Below are positions 1 to 6,284 of a stretch of 22,683 bases of DNA, one piece after another. The notes beneath the pieces are model-generated. The model had not been told where the DNA came from, made no database searches, and saw only the letters and a list, made by a program, of their open reading frames with translations. Positions within the stretch are counted from its first letter, which is position 1. Every line of letters starts with the position of its first letter. This DNA is from a virus. The stretch spans positions 1 to 22,683 of IMG/VR virus record IMGVR_UViG_3300021425_000208; one strand, 5' to 3'. A program made the translations under genes and the position numbers.

Positions 1-183
1 TCAGAAAATTGTATTGAAAAAGACAATGAAACCTGTGAAGATGAGCAAAGTCAATCAATAACTCACACAATTGAAAAAAGTAGGTCGCTTTCAAACAGAA
101 CTTTTGAGTCAAGATCTATAAATACGATAAGTAGAAAACTCTGTATTCGTGAAAAAGAAGAGCAATCCTATTGTTTTGATTGA
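1..183 (+). CDS. C-terminal end of an unrecognised protein (partial)
   Basis: Frame 1 is open from the first base to a TGA at 181-183, giving the last 60 residues of a protein whose start lies outside the window. The segment is hydrophilic, rich in Ser, Glu, Lys and Arg, with four scattered cysteines that do not form an obvious metal site. I do not recognise the family. The direction matches the following genes. Its reality as a coding region rests on the open frame and on the sigma70-type promoter that starts just after its stop codon. Confidence 0.5.
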   Translation, partial: SENCIEKDNETCEDEQSQSITHTIEKSRSLSNRTFESRSINTISRKLCIREKEEQSYCFD

Positions 184-195
184 TTTTAATATTTC

Positions 196-224
196 TTGAC
201 TTTTTCAAAATTATCTGATATTCT
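196..224 (+). promoter_or_regulatory. sigma70-type promoter with extended -10
   Basis: TTGACT (196-201), a 17-nt spacer and TATTCT (219-224) preceded by TG one base upstream (TGA at 216-218). This matches the shared promoter design of the window. The predicted start of transcription, about 231, falls inside the AGGAG ribosome site (227-231) of the gene at 238, so the leader would be very short. Confidence 0.65.
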
Positions 225-237
225 ATAGGAGAAAACA

Positions 238-471
238 ATGACACAAGAAGGATATTATATCAAAGCCACTGTAGATCGATGTGACGCAAAAGAAGCTTTA
301 TTAAAGACGCCAGAAGAAGGTGCTATTCATGTAACAGAATCCACAGGAGGTGCTTGGCGAGAAAATATGAGAGTGGGTGCTGACTATGTTCAGAAGAATC
401 GTATTAAAGCATTGAGCTTGGAAAAGGTTCGAGCACAAATTGAATCACGAGGAGGATTTTTAGACCTATGA
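238..471 (+). CDS. Small hypothetical protein, 77 aa
   Basis: ATG at 238 follows AGGAG at 227-231 and a sigma70-type promoter. The 77-residue product is soluble and mixed-charge, with no signal peptide or membrane segment. No family is recognised. Its stop codon (TGA 469-471) overlaps the ATG of the next gene at 468 (ATGA), so the two are probably translationally coupled. A small gene directly behind a strong host-type promoter is typical of early or middle phage genes; that timing is inference. Confidence 0.7.
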   Translation: MTQEGYYIKATVDRCDAKEALLKTPEEGAIHVTESTGGAWRENMRVGADYVQKNRIKALSLEKVRAQIESRGGFLDL

Positions 472-626
472 AAAAAAGACGCAAAGCTTCGAAAAGAACA
501 GTGCGCTGCACAATGTGCACACAATATCGTTGGTTTGGAAATAATGAAGGTCGTTGGAATCGTAACACTAAGAAAAGAAAACATGCAGCAAAGGAGCAGT
601 TGAAAGAATATGCCCGGTCAATTTAA
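468..626 (+). CDS. Small basic CxxC protein, 52 aa
   Basis: The frame opens with an ATG that overlaps the previous stop (ATGA) and runs 52 codons to TAA at 624-626, overlapping the next gene by 17 bases. The product is strongly basic (N-terminus MKKRRKASKRTVR), with one Cys-Thr-Met-Cys knuckle at residues 14-17, two tryptophans and a Lys/Arg-rich C-terminal half. One CxxC pair could bind zinc only as a dimer or with other ligands. Basic charge plus a knuckle suggests nucleic-acid binding, which is inference. An AGGAGG-like ribosome site (450-455) lies at a plausible distance. Confidence 0.6.
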   Translation: MKKRRKASKRTVRCTMCTQYRWFGNNEGRWNRNTKKRKHAAKEQLKEYARSI

Positions 627-1104
627 CGATAAACTCAAAGCAGAATATAATCCACCATTTACATGGAAACTGGTAAGTCCATTGTCATTTACATCGGATG
701 AAATTACAGAAGATGACGCAGTTGTGCTAAAAAGAATTGGTATGGAAAATGACCTTTCAAAAGATGGAACAATTGGCTATACAGTTACAGCACCGATTGG
801 TTTTGAAACAAACTTAGCATCTGTGCCAAGACTATTTTGGAATATTATGTCGCCTTGGGATGTTGCCCGCAGTGCAGTTATTCATGATTTTCTTTATTTG
901 AATTGTGCGAAAGCATATCCTAAATTACTTCATGACGATCCAGATATTGGTGAACTTACATGGAAAGATGCACGAAGAATTTCAGATAAGATTTTTCGTT
1001 TAGCAATGCGGTGTTCTGAACCTGCTGTTCCTAAATGGAAGATTGGCACAGCATACCGTGCTGTTCGTATGTTTGGTGGAAAACCAGCAAGAACAATATC
1101 TTAA
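610..1104 (+). CDS. DUF1353-family phage protein
   Basis: The 164-residue product shows the DUF1353 pattern: a hydrophobic strand followed by 'TNLASVPRLFW' (about residues 75-85), then 'SAVIHDFLYLNC' (about 93-104), then a helix with 'ARRISDKIFRLAM' and 'AYRAVRMFGG' near the C-terminus. DUF1353 proteins are widespread in tailed phages and prophages, usually without a proven function; the conserved HDF and Arg residues suggest an enzyme or structural accessory. Length is normal for the family. ATG at 610 overlaps the end of the upstream small gene, suggesting one operon starting at 238. Confidence 0.8.
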   Translation: MPGQFNDKLKAEYNPPFTWKLVSPLSFTSDEITEDDAVVLKRIGMENDLSKDGTIGYTVTAPIGFETNLASVPRLFWNIMSPWDVARSAVIHDFLYLNCAKAYPKLLHDDPDIGELTWKDARRISDKIFRLAMRCSEPAVPKWKIGTAYRAVRMFGGKPARTIS

Positions 1105-1140
1105 TTTACTATCTTATGTTCTTTTAGTGAGGATTCTTCG

Positions 1141-1299
1141 ATGAGATATTTATTTGTCTGTTTTTTACTTGTTGCCTGTGGTGACATTCCGAAAGAAGGT
1201 GATGGCTCTGAAAAAGTAGAGGTGAAGATGGAACTACAATATGACAATGGGACTAAAAGATTAGGTCCTTTGCTTGAATATATAGAATTAGATTATTAA
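1141..1299 (+). CDS. Tiny lipoprotein, 52 aa
   Basis: ATG at 1141 lies seven bases after GAGGA (1129-1133). The 52-residue product begins with a short positive N-end, a hydrophobic core (YLFVCFLLV) and a lipobox Leu-Val-Ala-Cys at residues 10-13. That predicts signal peptidase II cleavage and a mature lipid-anchored peptide of about 40 residues, mostly acidic and polar. I do not recognise the family. It ends just before the tmRNA acceptor piece. Small phage lipoproteins include spanins and superinfection-exclusion proteins, but nothing here decides between such roles. Confidence 0.65.
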   Translation: MRYLFVCFLLVACGDIPKEGDGSEKVEVKMELQYDNGTKRLGPLLEYIELDY

Positions 1300-1307
1300 G
1301 AAATTTG

Positions 1308-1571
1308 CTCGTTGACCTGAGAAGATAGACACGTAAGACATCAGTGCAAATCTGATCGCCTCCACCATTCACATTTTACGAAGTGTCAATGTTGGGGGCG
1401 TATTTAGACTCGATTACGGTTGAAAATATCAGAGAGGGCGAATGACCATGTGGGTCTAAAACACAAACTAAATCAACTGCAAATCCAGCTGATTATACTT
1501 CAGCACAGATGGCAATGGCCGCCTGATAGCTGACGAGGATTGAGGCTGTTCCTTGTCACCAAAACAGTCTC
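1308..1571 (+). ncRNA. ssrA: Circularly permuted (two-piece) tmRNA
   Basis: The acceptor piece comes first: a T-arm with stem ATCAG (1340-1344), loop TGCAAAT (1345-1351) and stem CTGAT (1352-1356), then the acceptor strand CGCCTCC (1357-1363), A, and an encoded CCA (1365-1367). After a 26-nt intervening segment the coding piece starts with GGGGGCG (1394-1400), which pairs with CGCCTCC over seven base pairs including one G-U. A D-loop-like stretch follows. The tag frame runs from GCA at 1479 to TGA at 1524-1526 and reads ANPADYTSAQMAMAA, backed by a second stop (TAG). TATC (1427-1430) can pair with GATA (1324-1327), joining the two pieces. A 9-bp helix (1541-1549 with 1563-1571) closes the 3' part. 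The 5' and 3' ends are estimates. tmRNA with SmpB rescues stalled ribosomes and tags their products for proteolysis. Confidence 0.9.
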
Positions 1572-1576
1572 ACCAT

Positions 1577-1620
1577 CCTAACACAATCCTAACATTCATC
1601 TAACTGAAATCTAACATTAT
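1577..1620 (+). promoter_or_regulatory. Four 11-bp-phased direct repeats, probable Pho boxes
   Basis: The heptamers CCTAACA (1577-1583), CCTAACA (1588-1594), TCTAACT (1599-1605) and TCTAACA (1610-1616) are each followed by four spacer bases, an exact 11-bp period. PhoB-type regulators bind 7-bp direct repeats with 4-bp spacers, and the array lies just upstream of pstS, so host phosphate-starvation control is a strong inference. A -10-like TAAATA (1626-1631) follows nine bases after the last heptamer. The motif keeps a TAAC core rather than the E. coli CTGTCAT. Confidence 0.75.
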
Positions 1621-1636
1621 TTTTCTAAATAGAAAT

Positions 1637-1657
1637 GAGGTAATGTCGCCTCTTTTT
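1637..1657 (+). terminator. Weak hairpin plus T-run before pstS
   Basis: GAGG (1637-1640) can pair with CCTC (1649-1652), extended by a U-G pair, with a 6-base loop and TTTTT at 1653-1657. It could end the tmRNA transcript or attenuate the pstS leader. The stem is short, so this is a tentative call. Confidence 0.35.
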
Positions 1658-1682
1658 CTAACATTTAGCCGAGAATTCATTT

Positions 1683-2633
1683 ATGAAAAAACTTTTTCTA
1701 CTACTCACACTCATCACACTATCCGCAACCGCATTCGCAAGAGAACAGATTAAAATTGTAGGTTCATCAACCGTTTATCCATTCACAACAGTTGTTGCTG
1801 AAAAACATGGACGAAATGGATTTAAAACACCGATTGTAGAATCAACAGGAACCGGTGGAGGAATGAAACTTTTTTGTGCTGGATTAGGACCACAACATCC
1901 TGATTTCACCAATGCTTCCCGTGCTATCAAAGGTAGCGAAAAAGAATTGTGTGCGAAGAATGGCGTGACTGATATTATTGAAATCAAAGTAGGAAATGAT
2001 GGTATTGTTTTTGCCAACAAAGCAGGAGAAAGAAGAATGAATCTAACTGTTGGTGAATTATGGAAAGCAATGGCAGAACATGGGCCAAAACCAACAAATT
2101 GGAATCAGATTCATCCACGATTTCCAAATCAACCAATTAAAATTATGGCGCCTCCTCCAACTTCAGGAACAAGAGATGCTTGGAATTCATTAGTGATGCA
2201 AAAAGGATGTGCTATGGCTGGTGTGCATAAATCTTTAGGAAAAAAGAAATGCGTGCAATTTCGTGAAGATGGTGTAGTTGAAGAAGCTGGTGAAAATGAT
2301 ACACTGATTGTCAGAAGATTAGCAAATGATCCAGAAACATTTGGTATTTTTGGATTTTCTTTTCTTGACCAAAACCGAGATCAAATTCAGGGTTCACTCA
2401 TTGATAATGTAGAGATTTCATTGGATAGTATTCAGAACTATTCATACCCAATTAGCCGACCACTATTTGTATACGCCAAGAAGGCACATGTTGGTGTGAT
2501 TCCTGGTATGCAAGAATTTATGGATGAATATGTTTCTGATGCGGCAATGGGAGAATATGGGTATCTCTCTGATGAAGGATTAGTTCCTTTGAGTGATACA
2601 TTGCTCAACTTAGTAAGAGCAAGTGTAGAATAA
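1683..2633 (+). CDS. pstS: PstS-type periplasmic phosphate-binding protein
   Basis: The 316-residue product has a Sec signal peptide (residues 1-19, cut after TAFA) and then the phosphate-binding fold. Visible motifs are 'IVGSSTVYPF' (about 24-33), 'ESTGTGGG' (about 54-61), 'DFTNASRAI' and 'PPPTSGTRDAWN' (about 157-168), which supply the phosphate ligands in this family. PstS captures phosphate for the PstCAB importer; no pstCAB genes follow, so the phage protein must work with the host permease. Phage pstS genes are well known in marine T4-like phages. Four Pho-box-like repeats lie upstream, which implies induction in phosphate-starved cells. The ribosome site is weak (GAGA at about 1671). 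Confidence 0.92.
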   Translation: MKKLFLLLTLITLSATAFAREQIKIVGSSTVYPFTTVVAEKHGRNGFKTPIVESTGTGGGMKLFCAGLGPQHPDFTNASRAIKGSEKELCAKNGVTDIIEIKVGNDGIVFANKAGERRMNLTVGELWKAMAEHGPKPTNWNQIHPRFPNQPIKIMAPPPTSGTRDAWNSLVMQKGCAMAGVHKSLGKKKCVQFREDGVVEEAGENDTLIVRRLANDPETFGIFGFSFLDQNRDQIQGSLIDNVEISLDSIQNYSYPISRPLFVYAKKAHVGVIPGMQEFMDEYVSDAAMGEYGYLSDEGLVPLSDTLLNLVRASVE

Positions 2634-2658
2634 ATAGATCTTTTAAAGGAGACCTATT

Positions 2659-2916
2659 ATGTATAAATTATTTTTAGTATTAGCCTTGACACTCTTTGTT
2701 GTAGGCTGCTCATCTCATCGTCATTCAATGTTTGAAGAACAAGATCATTTTCACAGTTGTGATGGTTCAATGGTTTATGTTGAAGAACCAGTTGTTGATT
2801 GTTGGGAAACTTTGAGAGATGATATCATCGAAGAGTTGAGAAATTCACCAGAGAGTCCATATCATGATTTTCATCATGAACATCCACATGACCATAATGA
2901 AGATGCGATAGGCTAA
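2659..2916 (+). CDS. His-rich lipoprotein downstream of pstS, 85 aa
   Basis: ATG at 2659 follows AAGGAG (2646-2651). The N-terminus is a lipoprotein signal with lipobox Val-Val-Gly-Cys ending at Cys17. The mature part is acidic and has histidine clusters near both ends, including the dense run HDFHHEHPHDH near the C-terminus, so divalent-metal binding is plausible. It follows pstS by 25 bases and is probably co-transcribed from the same phosphate-regulated promoter. I do not recognise a family. Its TAA (2914-2916) overlaps the stop codon of the convergent tail gene (2913-2915), leaving no room for a separate terminator. Confidence 0.7.
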   Translation: MYKLFLVLALTLFVVGCSSHRHSMFEEQDHFHSCDGSMVYVEEPVVDCWETLRDDIIEELRNSPESPYHDFHHEHPHDHNEDAIG

Positions 2917-3566
2917 AACTCACCACCATAAATGACAGAGGCTGCTGTTTCAGTAACTTCTGTCAAACTCAACGCACGAATTTTCCCACCACGAATTGCT
3001 AACACATTATTTTCTTCAAACTTAGGAATGTCTACATCTTTCAAAGATTTAAGTGTGGAAAAACGATTTCGAAATGTAACTGTTTTCAAATTGTTTCGAT
3101 CACTTGCTTCAATTGAAAGTCCTTCGCTACCTTTGAAATTTAAAGTATCTGAATAGTTAGCAGTAAGAGTTTTACTGTTGATGTGAATTTTATCGAAACT
3201 ATTTTGCTCTACATCAACAACCATTTTATTCTTAGGATTTCTTTTAACAGAAAATCCTGAGTATTCAGTAAAATTGATACGGTCAAATCCAGATTCACTA
3301 TTCACATCAAATAATGTAAAACCAAGTCTTTCAAAATCATTTGTAAGTGTTCCCGTAGTTGATTGCTGATAAACACTACAAACTAAATCTTTTTCTTCTT
3401 GAGTTGTAGTTGTTGAATATAATGCTGCATTATGAACTTTATCAACTTCTTTTGTTGATACTTTACCATCACTTACAATTTCTTCGGTAAGACTTAAACT
3501 TTGTGTAGCTTCATCTAAAGTATTATTGTTATAGATTAATGCTGCTTTGATTTTATCTAAAGACAT
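2913..3566 (-). CDS. Probable tail/fibre-associated structural protein, 217 aa
   Basis: This is the last gene of a six-gene minus-strand block. The 217-residue protein has a helical, Glu/Lys/Ser-rich N-terminal third and a beta-rich remainder with repeated short strands (for example 'GFSVKRNPKNKMVVDVEQNS'), as in phage fibre and baseplate-attached proteins. There is no signal peptide, membrane segment or catalytic motif. The structural role rests mainly on position next to genes with clearer fibre signatures. No strong ribosome site precedes the ATG at 3566; it starts four bases after the upstream stop, so translational coupling is likely. Confidence 0.55.
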   Translation of the reverse strand: MSLDKIKAALIYNNNTLDEATQSLSLTEEIVSDGKVSTKEVDKVHNAALYSTTTTQEEKDLVCSVYQQSTTGTLTNDFERLGFTLFDVNSESGFDRINFTEYSGFSVKRNPKNKMVVDVEQNSFDKIHINSKTLTANYSDTLNFKGSEGLSIEASDRNNLKTVTFRNRFSTLKSLKDVDIPKFEENNVLAIRGGKIRALSLTEVTETAASVIYGGEF

Positions 3567-3570
3567 TGAA

Positions 3571-3906
3571 TTAAGATGTATAAGTTGGAATTACATTCAC
3601 CTGCCCTTGTAAAAGAATCGAACGCACACCAGATGTATGTAATAACATAACATCATAATTATAATGACCAGGTGGAATTGTTTTTGTTATCTGAGAATCC
3701 ATAAACAAAACAAAATCAGAATCATTTTTTAAAACTTCAAATTTCCAAAATTTTTTTGATTCATGATTTTTTCTCATTTGAGCAAATAATGAATAGTTAG
3801 TTAAACATTCAGGTGCGTTTTCAAGTTCAGTACACTGAACACCACGAACAAAATCAGCTCCAGTAAAAACATCAATGATTGACAAATTTGTTTGTGGTGT
3901 TCCCAT
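3571..3906 (-). CDS. Small beta-rich tail protein, 111 aa
   Basis: The protein resembles small Ig-like or adaptor proteins seen with phage tail fibres: a charged 'FAQMRKNHESKKFWKFEV' region (about residues 42-59), then alternating strands, a 'TIPPGHYNYDVML' turn (about 76-88) and a final strand 'GQVNVIP'. The G-x-Y-x-YDV pattern is common in this group of phage structural proteins; assignment is by pattern only. It sits between two other minus-strand tail-module genes, five bases from each, and has no signal or membrane segment. Confidence 0.6.
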   Translation of the reverse strand: MGTPQTNLSIIDVFTGADFVRGVQCTELENAPECLTNYSLFAQMRKNHESKKFWKFEVLKNDSDFVLFMDSQITKTIPPGHYNYDVMLLHTSGVRSILLQGQVNVIPTYTS

Positions 3907-3911
3907 AGTTC

Positions 3912-4091
3912 TTAGTTTGATTGTTGTTGAGTTTCTTCTGACAACTCTTTCTTCATTTCATTGATCATTGCAACAGCACCAACATTCATGAGTTTTTGCT
4001 GAGTCAATTGATCGATTCTTTTTTCAATTTCTTCTTGCATGTTTTTAATTTCTTCAAATTTTTGTTCAAGCCATTCAACACTTACAGACAT
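3912..4091 (-). CDS. Short coiled-coil protein, 59 aa
   Basis: The minus-strand ATG (4089-4091) follows an excellent ribosome site (TGAGGAG read on the minus strand). The frame runs 59 codons to TAA at 3912-3914. The product is almost wholly helical with heptad-like hydrophobics (VEWLEQKFEEI, MQEEIEKRIDQL, MNEMKKEL-type spacing) and ends in a Gln-rich tail, so a coiled-coil oligomer is likely. It fills what would otherwise be a gap in the tail block. A trimerising fibre accessory or small chaperone would fit, but no family is recognised. Confidence 0.7.
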   Translation of the reverse strand: MSVSVEWLEQKFEEIKNMQEEIEKRIDQLTQQKLMNVGAVAMINEMKKELSEETQQQSN

Positions 4092-4100
4092 AAAATCTCC

Positions 4101-4676
4101 TCATAAAAATATTTTAATTGTAAACCTCGATACATCATGACGGTCAATTAAATTGACATCTGAAATATTTGTTTTACCAGTTTTGACCACACAATTATTT
4201 GTTTCTCGGTCAAAAACGGCACCATAGTTAAGTTCTTCTCCAAAGTTATCAAACTTTTGAATATCTAAACTTACAGTATAAGCATTATTTGGAAATGGTG
4301 AAACGAAATATAATTTATATTCGCCCACATCAATCTTTTCTACTCTCTGTATGTTTACTTTATTTATTATAGTTTCAGAAGAAGGGACAAAATCTAATTC
4401 AGAATAATAGCGATAATCATGTGTATATGGAGGTCTTACTTTTGAGTAAACATCAATTTTTTGGTCTTTCAAATCATTTAGATTTGACCTGCGATAATCT
4501 ACAACAGCACGAAAGATTTCTTTTGGATCGGCTGTGAAATAATTGATAGAATTTGATGATGCATCATTGTAGAATAACCTACCATCTTTTAGATTGATTG
4601 CTAATTCACCATCTAGTAAAGAAGTTGGTTGTCTTCCATCTACATCTGAATTTTTGATTTTGACTACATTCGCCAT
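4101..4676 (-). CDS. Tail fibre-type protein with phage fibre N-terminal motif, 191 aa
   Basis: Residues 1-38 carry a motif common at the start of phage fibre subunits: 'KIKNSDVDGRQPTSLLDGEL' followed by 'AINLKDGRLFYND'. This segment typically forms a virion-attachment or collagen-like knob element. The rest is beta-rich (for example 'YKLYFVSPFPNNAYTVSLDI') and could form the distal domain. The start overlaps the end of the S74-domain gene by 13 bases, with a GAG-containing ribosome site inside that gene. No enzymatic motif is visible. A distal or side fibre is the best guess. Confidence 0.7.
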   Translation of the reverse strand: MANVVKIKNSDVDGRQPTSLLDGELAINLKDGRLFYNDASSNSINYFTADPKEIFRAVVDYRRSNLNDLKDQKIDVYSKVRPPYTHDYRYYSELDFVPSSETIINKVNIQRVEKIDVGEYKLYFVSPFPNNAYTVSLDIQKFDNFGEELNYGAVFDRETNNCVVKTGKTNISDVNLIDRHDVSRFTIKIFL

Positions 4677-5101
4677 AGTTTCTCAACTTTCTTATCCATT
4701 TCTTTCATTCCAGCAATCAACAAAGCAATTAGTCTTGTGTAATGAACACCAGTAAGTTCACCTTTTTTACTTTCTGTGAGTTCTGGGTAGACGTTAATAA
4801 CTTCTTCAGCAATTAAACCGGGAACATTTTTTTCTGTTTTTGATTTGACTGAATCATAAATGACTGGATGAAATTGACGAATCATTCCCATAGCATTTGT
4901 AATTTCTTGAATGTTTTCTTTTGATGCTAAAGTTGATTCTTGAACTACACTTTGAACAGTGATTGTTCCATTCACATCTCTTTTAACAAGAGTGTCTGCA
5001 ACATTCGCAGAGGTTGCCGCATTCAAATCATTCAGTGCTTGATTGAAAGAATCTCGCCAAGTGCTAAAATCATCAGTAAATTCAATAGGATCAATAGGCA
5101 T
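4664..5101 (-). CDS. Small fibre protein with C-terminal S74 intramolecular chaperone
   Basis: The 145-residue protein has a short helical N-terminal part (about 1-50) and a C-terminal S74 (endosialidase-type) chaperone domain. Ser56-x4-Lys61 followed by ENI aligns with the family's SDxxLKENI motif, so the Ser-Lys self-cleavage dyad is present. Further family motifs are 'PVIYDS', 'PGLIAEEV' and 'HYTRLIALLIAG' ending in a coiled coil (about 120-144). S74 domains trimerise fibre ends and then cut themselves off; here cleavage would leave only about 55 residues. That is short for a fibre, so it may chaperone neighbouring proteins in trans (inference). Confidence 0.85.
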   Translation of the reverse strand: MPIDPIEFTDDFSTWRDSFNQALNDLNAATSANVADTLVKRDVNGTITVQSVVQESTLASKENIQEITNAMGMIRQFHPVIYDSVKSKTEKNVPGLIAEEVINVYPELTESKKGELTGVHYTRLIALLIAGMKEMDKKVEKLWRM

Positions 5102-5136
5102 AGTATTATCTCGGAAAAAAAAAATTAAAAAAAGAC

Positions 5137-5165
5137 TTGACTTTTTTAGGAAACTACTGTATTAT
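5137..5165 (+). promoter_or_regulatory. Candidate antisense sigma70 promoter in the tail block
   Basis: On the plus strand TTGACT (5137-5142), a 17-nt spacer and TATTAT (5160-5165) form a good sigma70 match. It points away from the minus-strand genes, so its transcript would be antisense to the gene at 5146-5541 and could continue into the exonuclease gene at 5616. Unlike the other promoters here, TG abuts the -10 box without the usual intervening base. The stretch is very AT-rich. Confidence 0.35.
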
Positions 5166-5541
5166 AAAAGACTAGAACATTATCACCATTGTTAATTGGA
5201 GCATGAAACTGAACTATTGATGCGTCAACCAAGGCGATAATTTGATAGTCACGTACTTTATAGCTTCCCGTAGCAGGATCTGTTGATGAAGGTGCTTGAA
5301 TTTGACCCTCAACAAATACTAAAGCATTATAAATATCTGTAGGTTTAGAAATGCGAATAAGAGTTTCGCCGTCAGGACTTGGATCACCTGCTACAACCGT
5401 TTCAATATACTCAAACATTTTTGGTTTGACTGCTTCAAGATATGCCTTTGAAACAGCATCATCTGGATCAACCGCAGTGCCAACATTCTTAATGCGAAAA
5501 TTACTTAGGTTGAGATCACGATCCATTGTAGTTTCTGACAT
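5146..5541 (-). CDS. Tail fibre/structural protein, 131 aa
   Basis: The N-terminus carries 'NLSNFRIKNVGTAVDPDDAV' followed by 'SKAYLEA' (residues 11-37), the 'xIxNvxxPxxxxDAxxKxYv' motif found in many phage tail fibre proteins. The C-terminal part (about 55-131) is beta-rich. Length is far below a classical long fibre, so the fibre appears to be built from several small polypeptides. It is the first gene of the minus-strand block; an AAGGGAAA ribosome site precedes the ATG at 5541. Two late-promoter-like boxes lie 40-62 bases upstream. Confidence 0.7.
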   Translation of the reverse strand: MSETTMDRDLNLSNFRIKNVGTAVDPDDAVSKAYLEAVKPKMFEYIETVVAGDPSPDGETLIRISKPTDIYNALVFVEGQIQAPSSTDPATGSYKVRDYQIIALVDASIVQFHAPINNGDNVLVFYNTVVS

Positions 5542-5580
5542 GATTTCCCTTCTTAGTGTTTTGAAATTATTTTACTAAGT

Positions 5581-5603
5581 TATTTATGCTTTTACTATTT
5601 ATC
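5581..5603 (-). promoter_or_regulatory. Two late-promoter-like boxes for the tail block
   Basis: Read on the minus strand, CATAAATA (5581-5588) and GATAAATA (5596-5603) each match the T4 late box TATAAATA at seven of eight positions and lie 40-62 bases upstream of the first tail gene. Late transcription of tail genes would be expected. AT-rich sequence makes single matches unreliable. Confidence 0.35.
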
Positions 5604-5615
5604 AAAGAATGATTT

Positions 5616-6284
5616 ATGATTTTACCTGAAAAACCTGAATATACCTTTGCTCAACTCAAGACAAAAAACATTGATGGCAAAAGACATTACGTTACCACAG
5701 AGGGTGATTCCTTTGTATCAATCACAACGCTCCTCGGACACTTTAGCGCAAAAGGAATTGCCGCATGGCGAAAGAAAGTTGGAGAAGAAGAAGCTAATCG
5801 AATCACTGCTGAATCCTCATCTAACGGCACAGCAATGCACAATTCTCTTGAGGTATACCTCGAAGGGGGAGATTACAAAAAAACAATCAAATCGCAAAGT
5901 GAACAAAATCAATTTGATTGTATAAAAGATCATTTAGACCAGTATCTTCAAGCTACTTGGTGGCAAGAAGAACCTCTTTATTCAAATCGTCTCGGAGTCG
6001 CAGGCCGAGTTGATATGATTGGTGTCTATGAAAATGCGCCAACAATCATAGACTTTAAAACTTCTCGTAAATTTAAGAAAAAAGAGTATATCACTAACTA
6101 CTTCGAACAAGCGACTTTTTATGCCATGGCGTTCTATGAAATGACAGGTTACCCAATCAAAGATATATGTATTCTCATTTCTGTAAACAAAGGTGAAGAA
6201 CTTCAAGTTTACAGAGAAAAAGTGAGCAACTATATGGGTTCACTTCACTCAAAAATCAAAGAATATAAGGCATTACAACAATGA
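5616..6284 (+). CDS. PD-(D/E)XK exonuclease
   Basis: The 222-residue protein shows the RecB/MGME1-like nuclease core in order: 'GTAMHNSLE' (His75, Glu79), 'GRVDMIG' (Asp133), 'IIDFKTS' (Asp146-x-Lys148) and a following 'EQATFYAMAFY' helix with Gln165 and Tyr169 (QxxxY). These are the metal-binding and catalytic residues of the family. Such single-domain exonucleases are common in marine T4-like phages and probably act in recombination, repair or host DNA degradation. The gene diverges from the tail block; its own promoter is unclear. Its stop overlaps the next start (ATGA at 6281-6284). Confidence 0.88.
   Translation: MILPEKPEYTFAQLKTKNIDGKRHYVTTEGDSFVSITTLLGHFSAKGIAAWRKKVGEEEANRITAESSSNGTAMHNSLEVYLEGGDYKKTIKSQSEQNQFDCIKDHLDQYLQATWWQEEPLYSNRLGVAGRVDMIGVYENAPTIIDFKTSRKFKKKEYITNYFEQATFYAMAFYEMTGYPIKDICILISVNKGEELQVYREKVSNYMGSLHSKIKEYKALQQ

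Noticed and set aside
117-124. Perfect TATAAATA late box
   Set aside because: It lies inside the reading frame of the partial first gene, over 100 bases before the next start. Such an AT-only 8-mer is expected several times by chance here; similar copies at 5328-5335 and 10454-10461 are also inside genes.
2932-3156. Plus-strand frame in the tail block
   Set aside because: Shadow of the minus-strand structural gene; no ribosome site and Ser/Phe/Lys-rich antisense-type composition.
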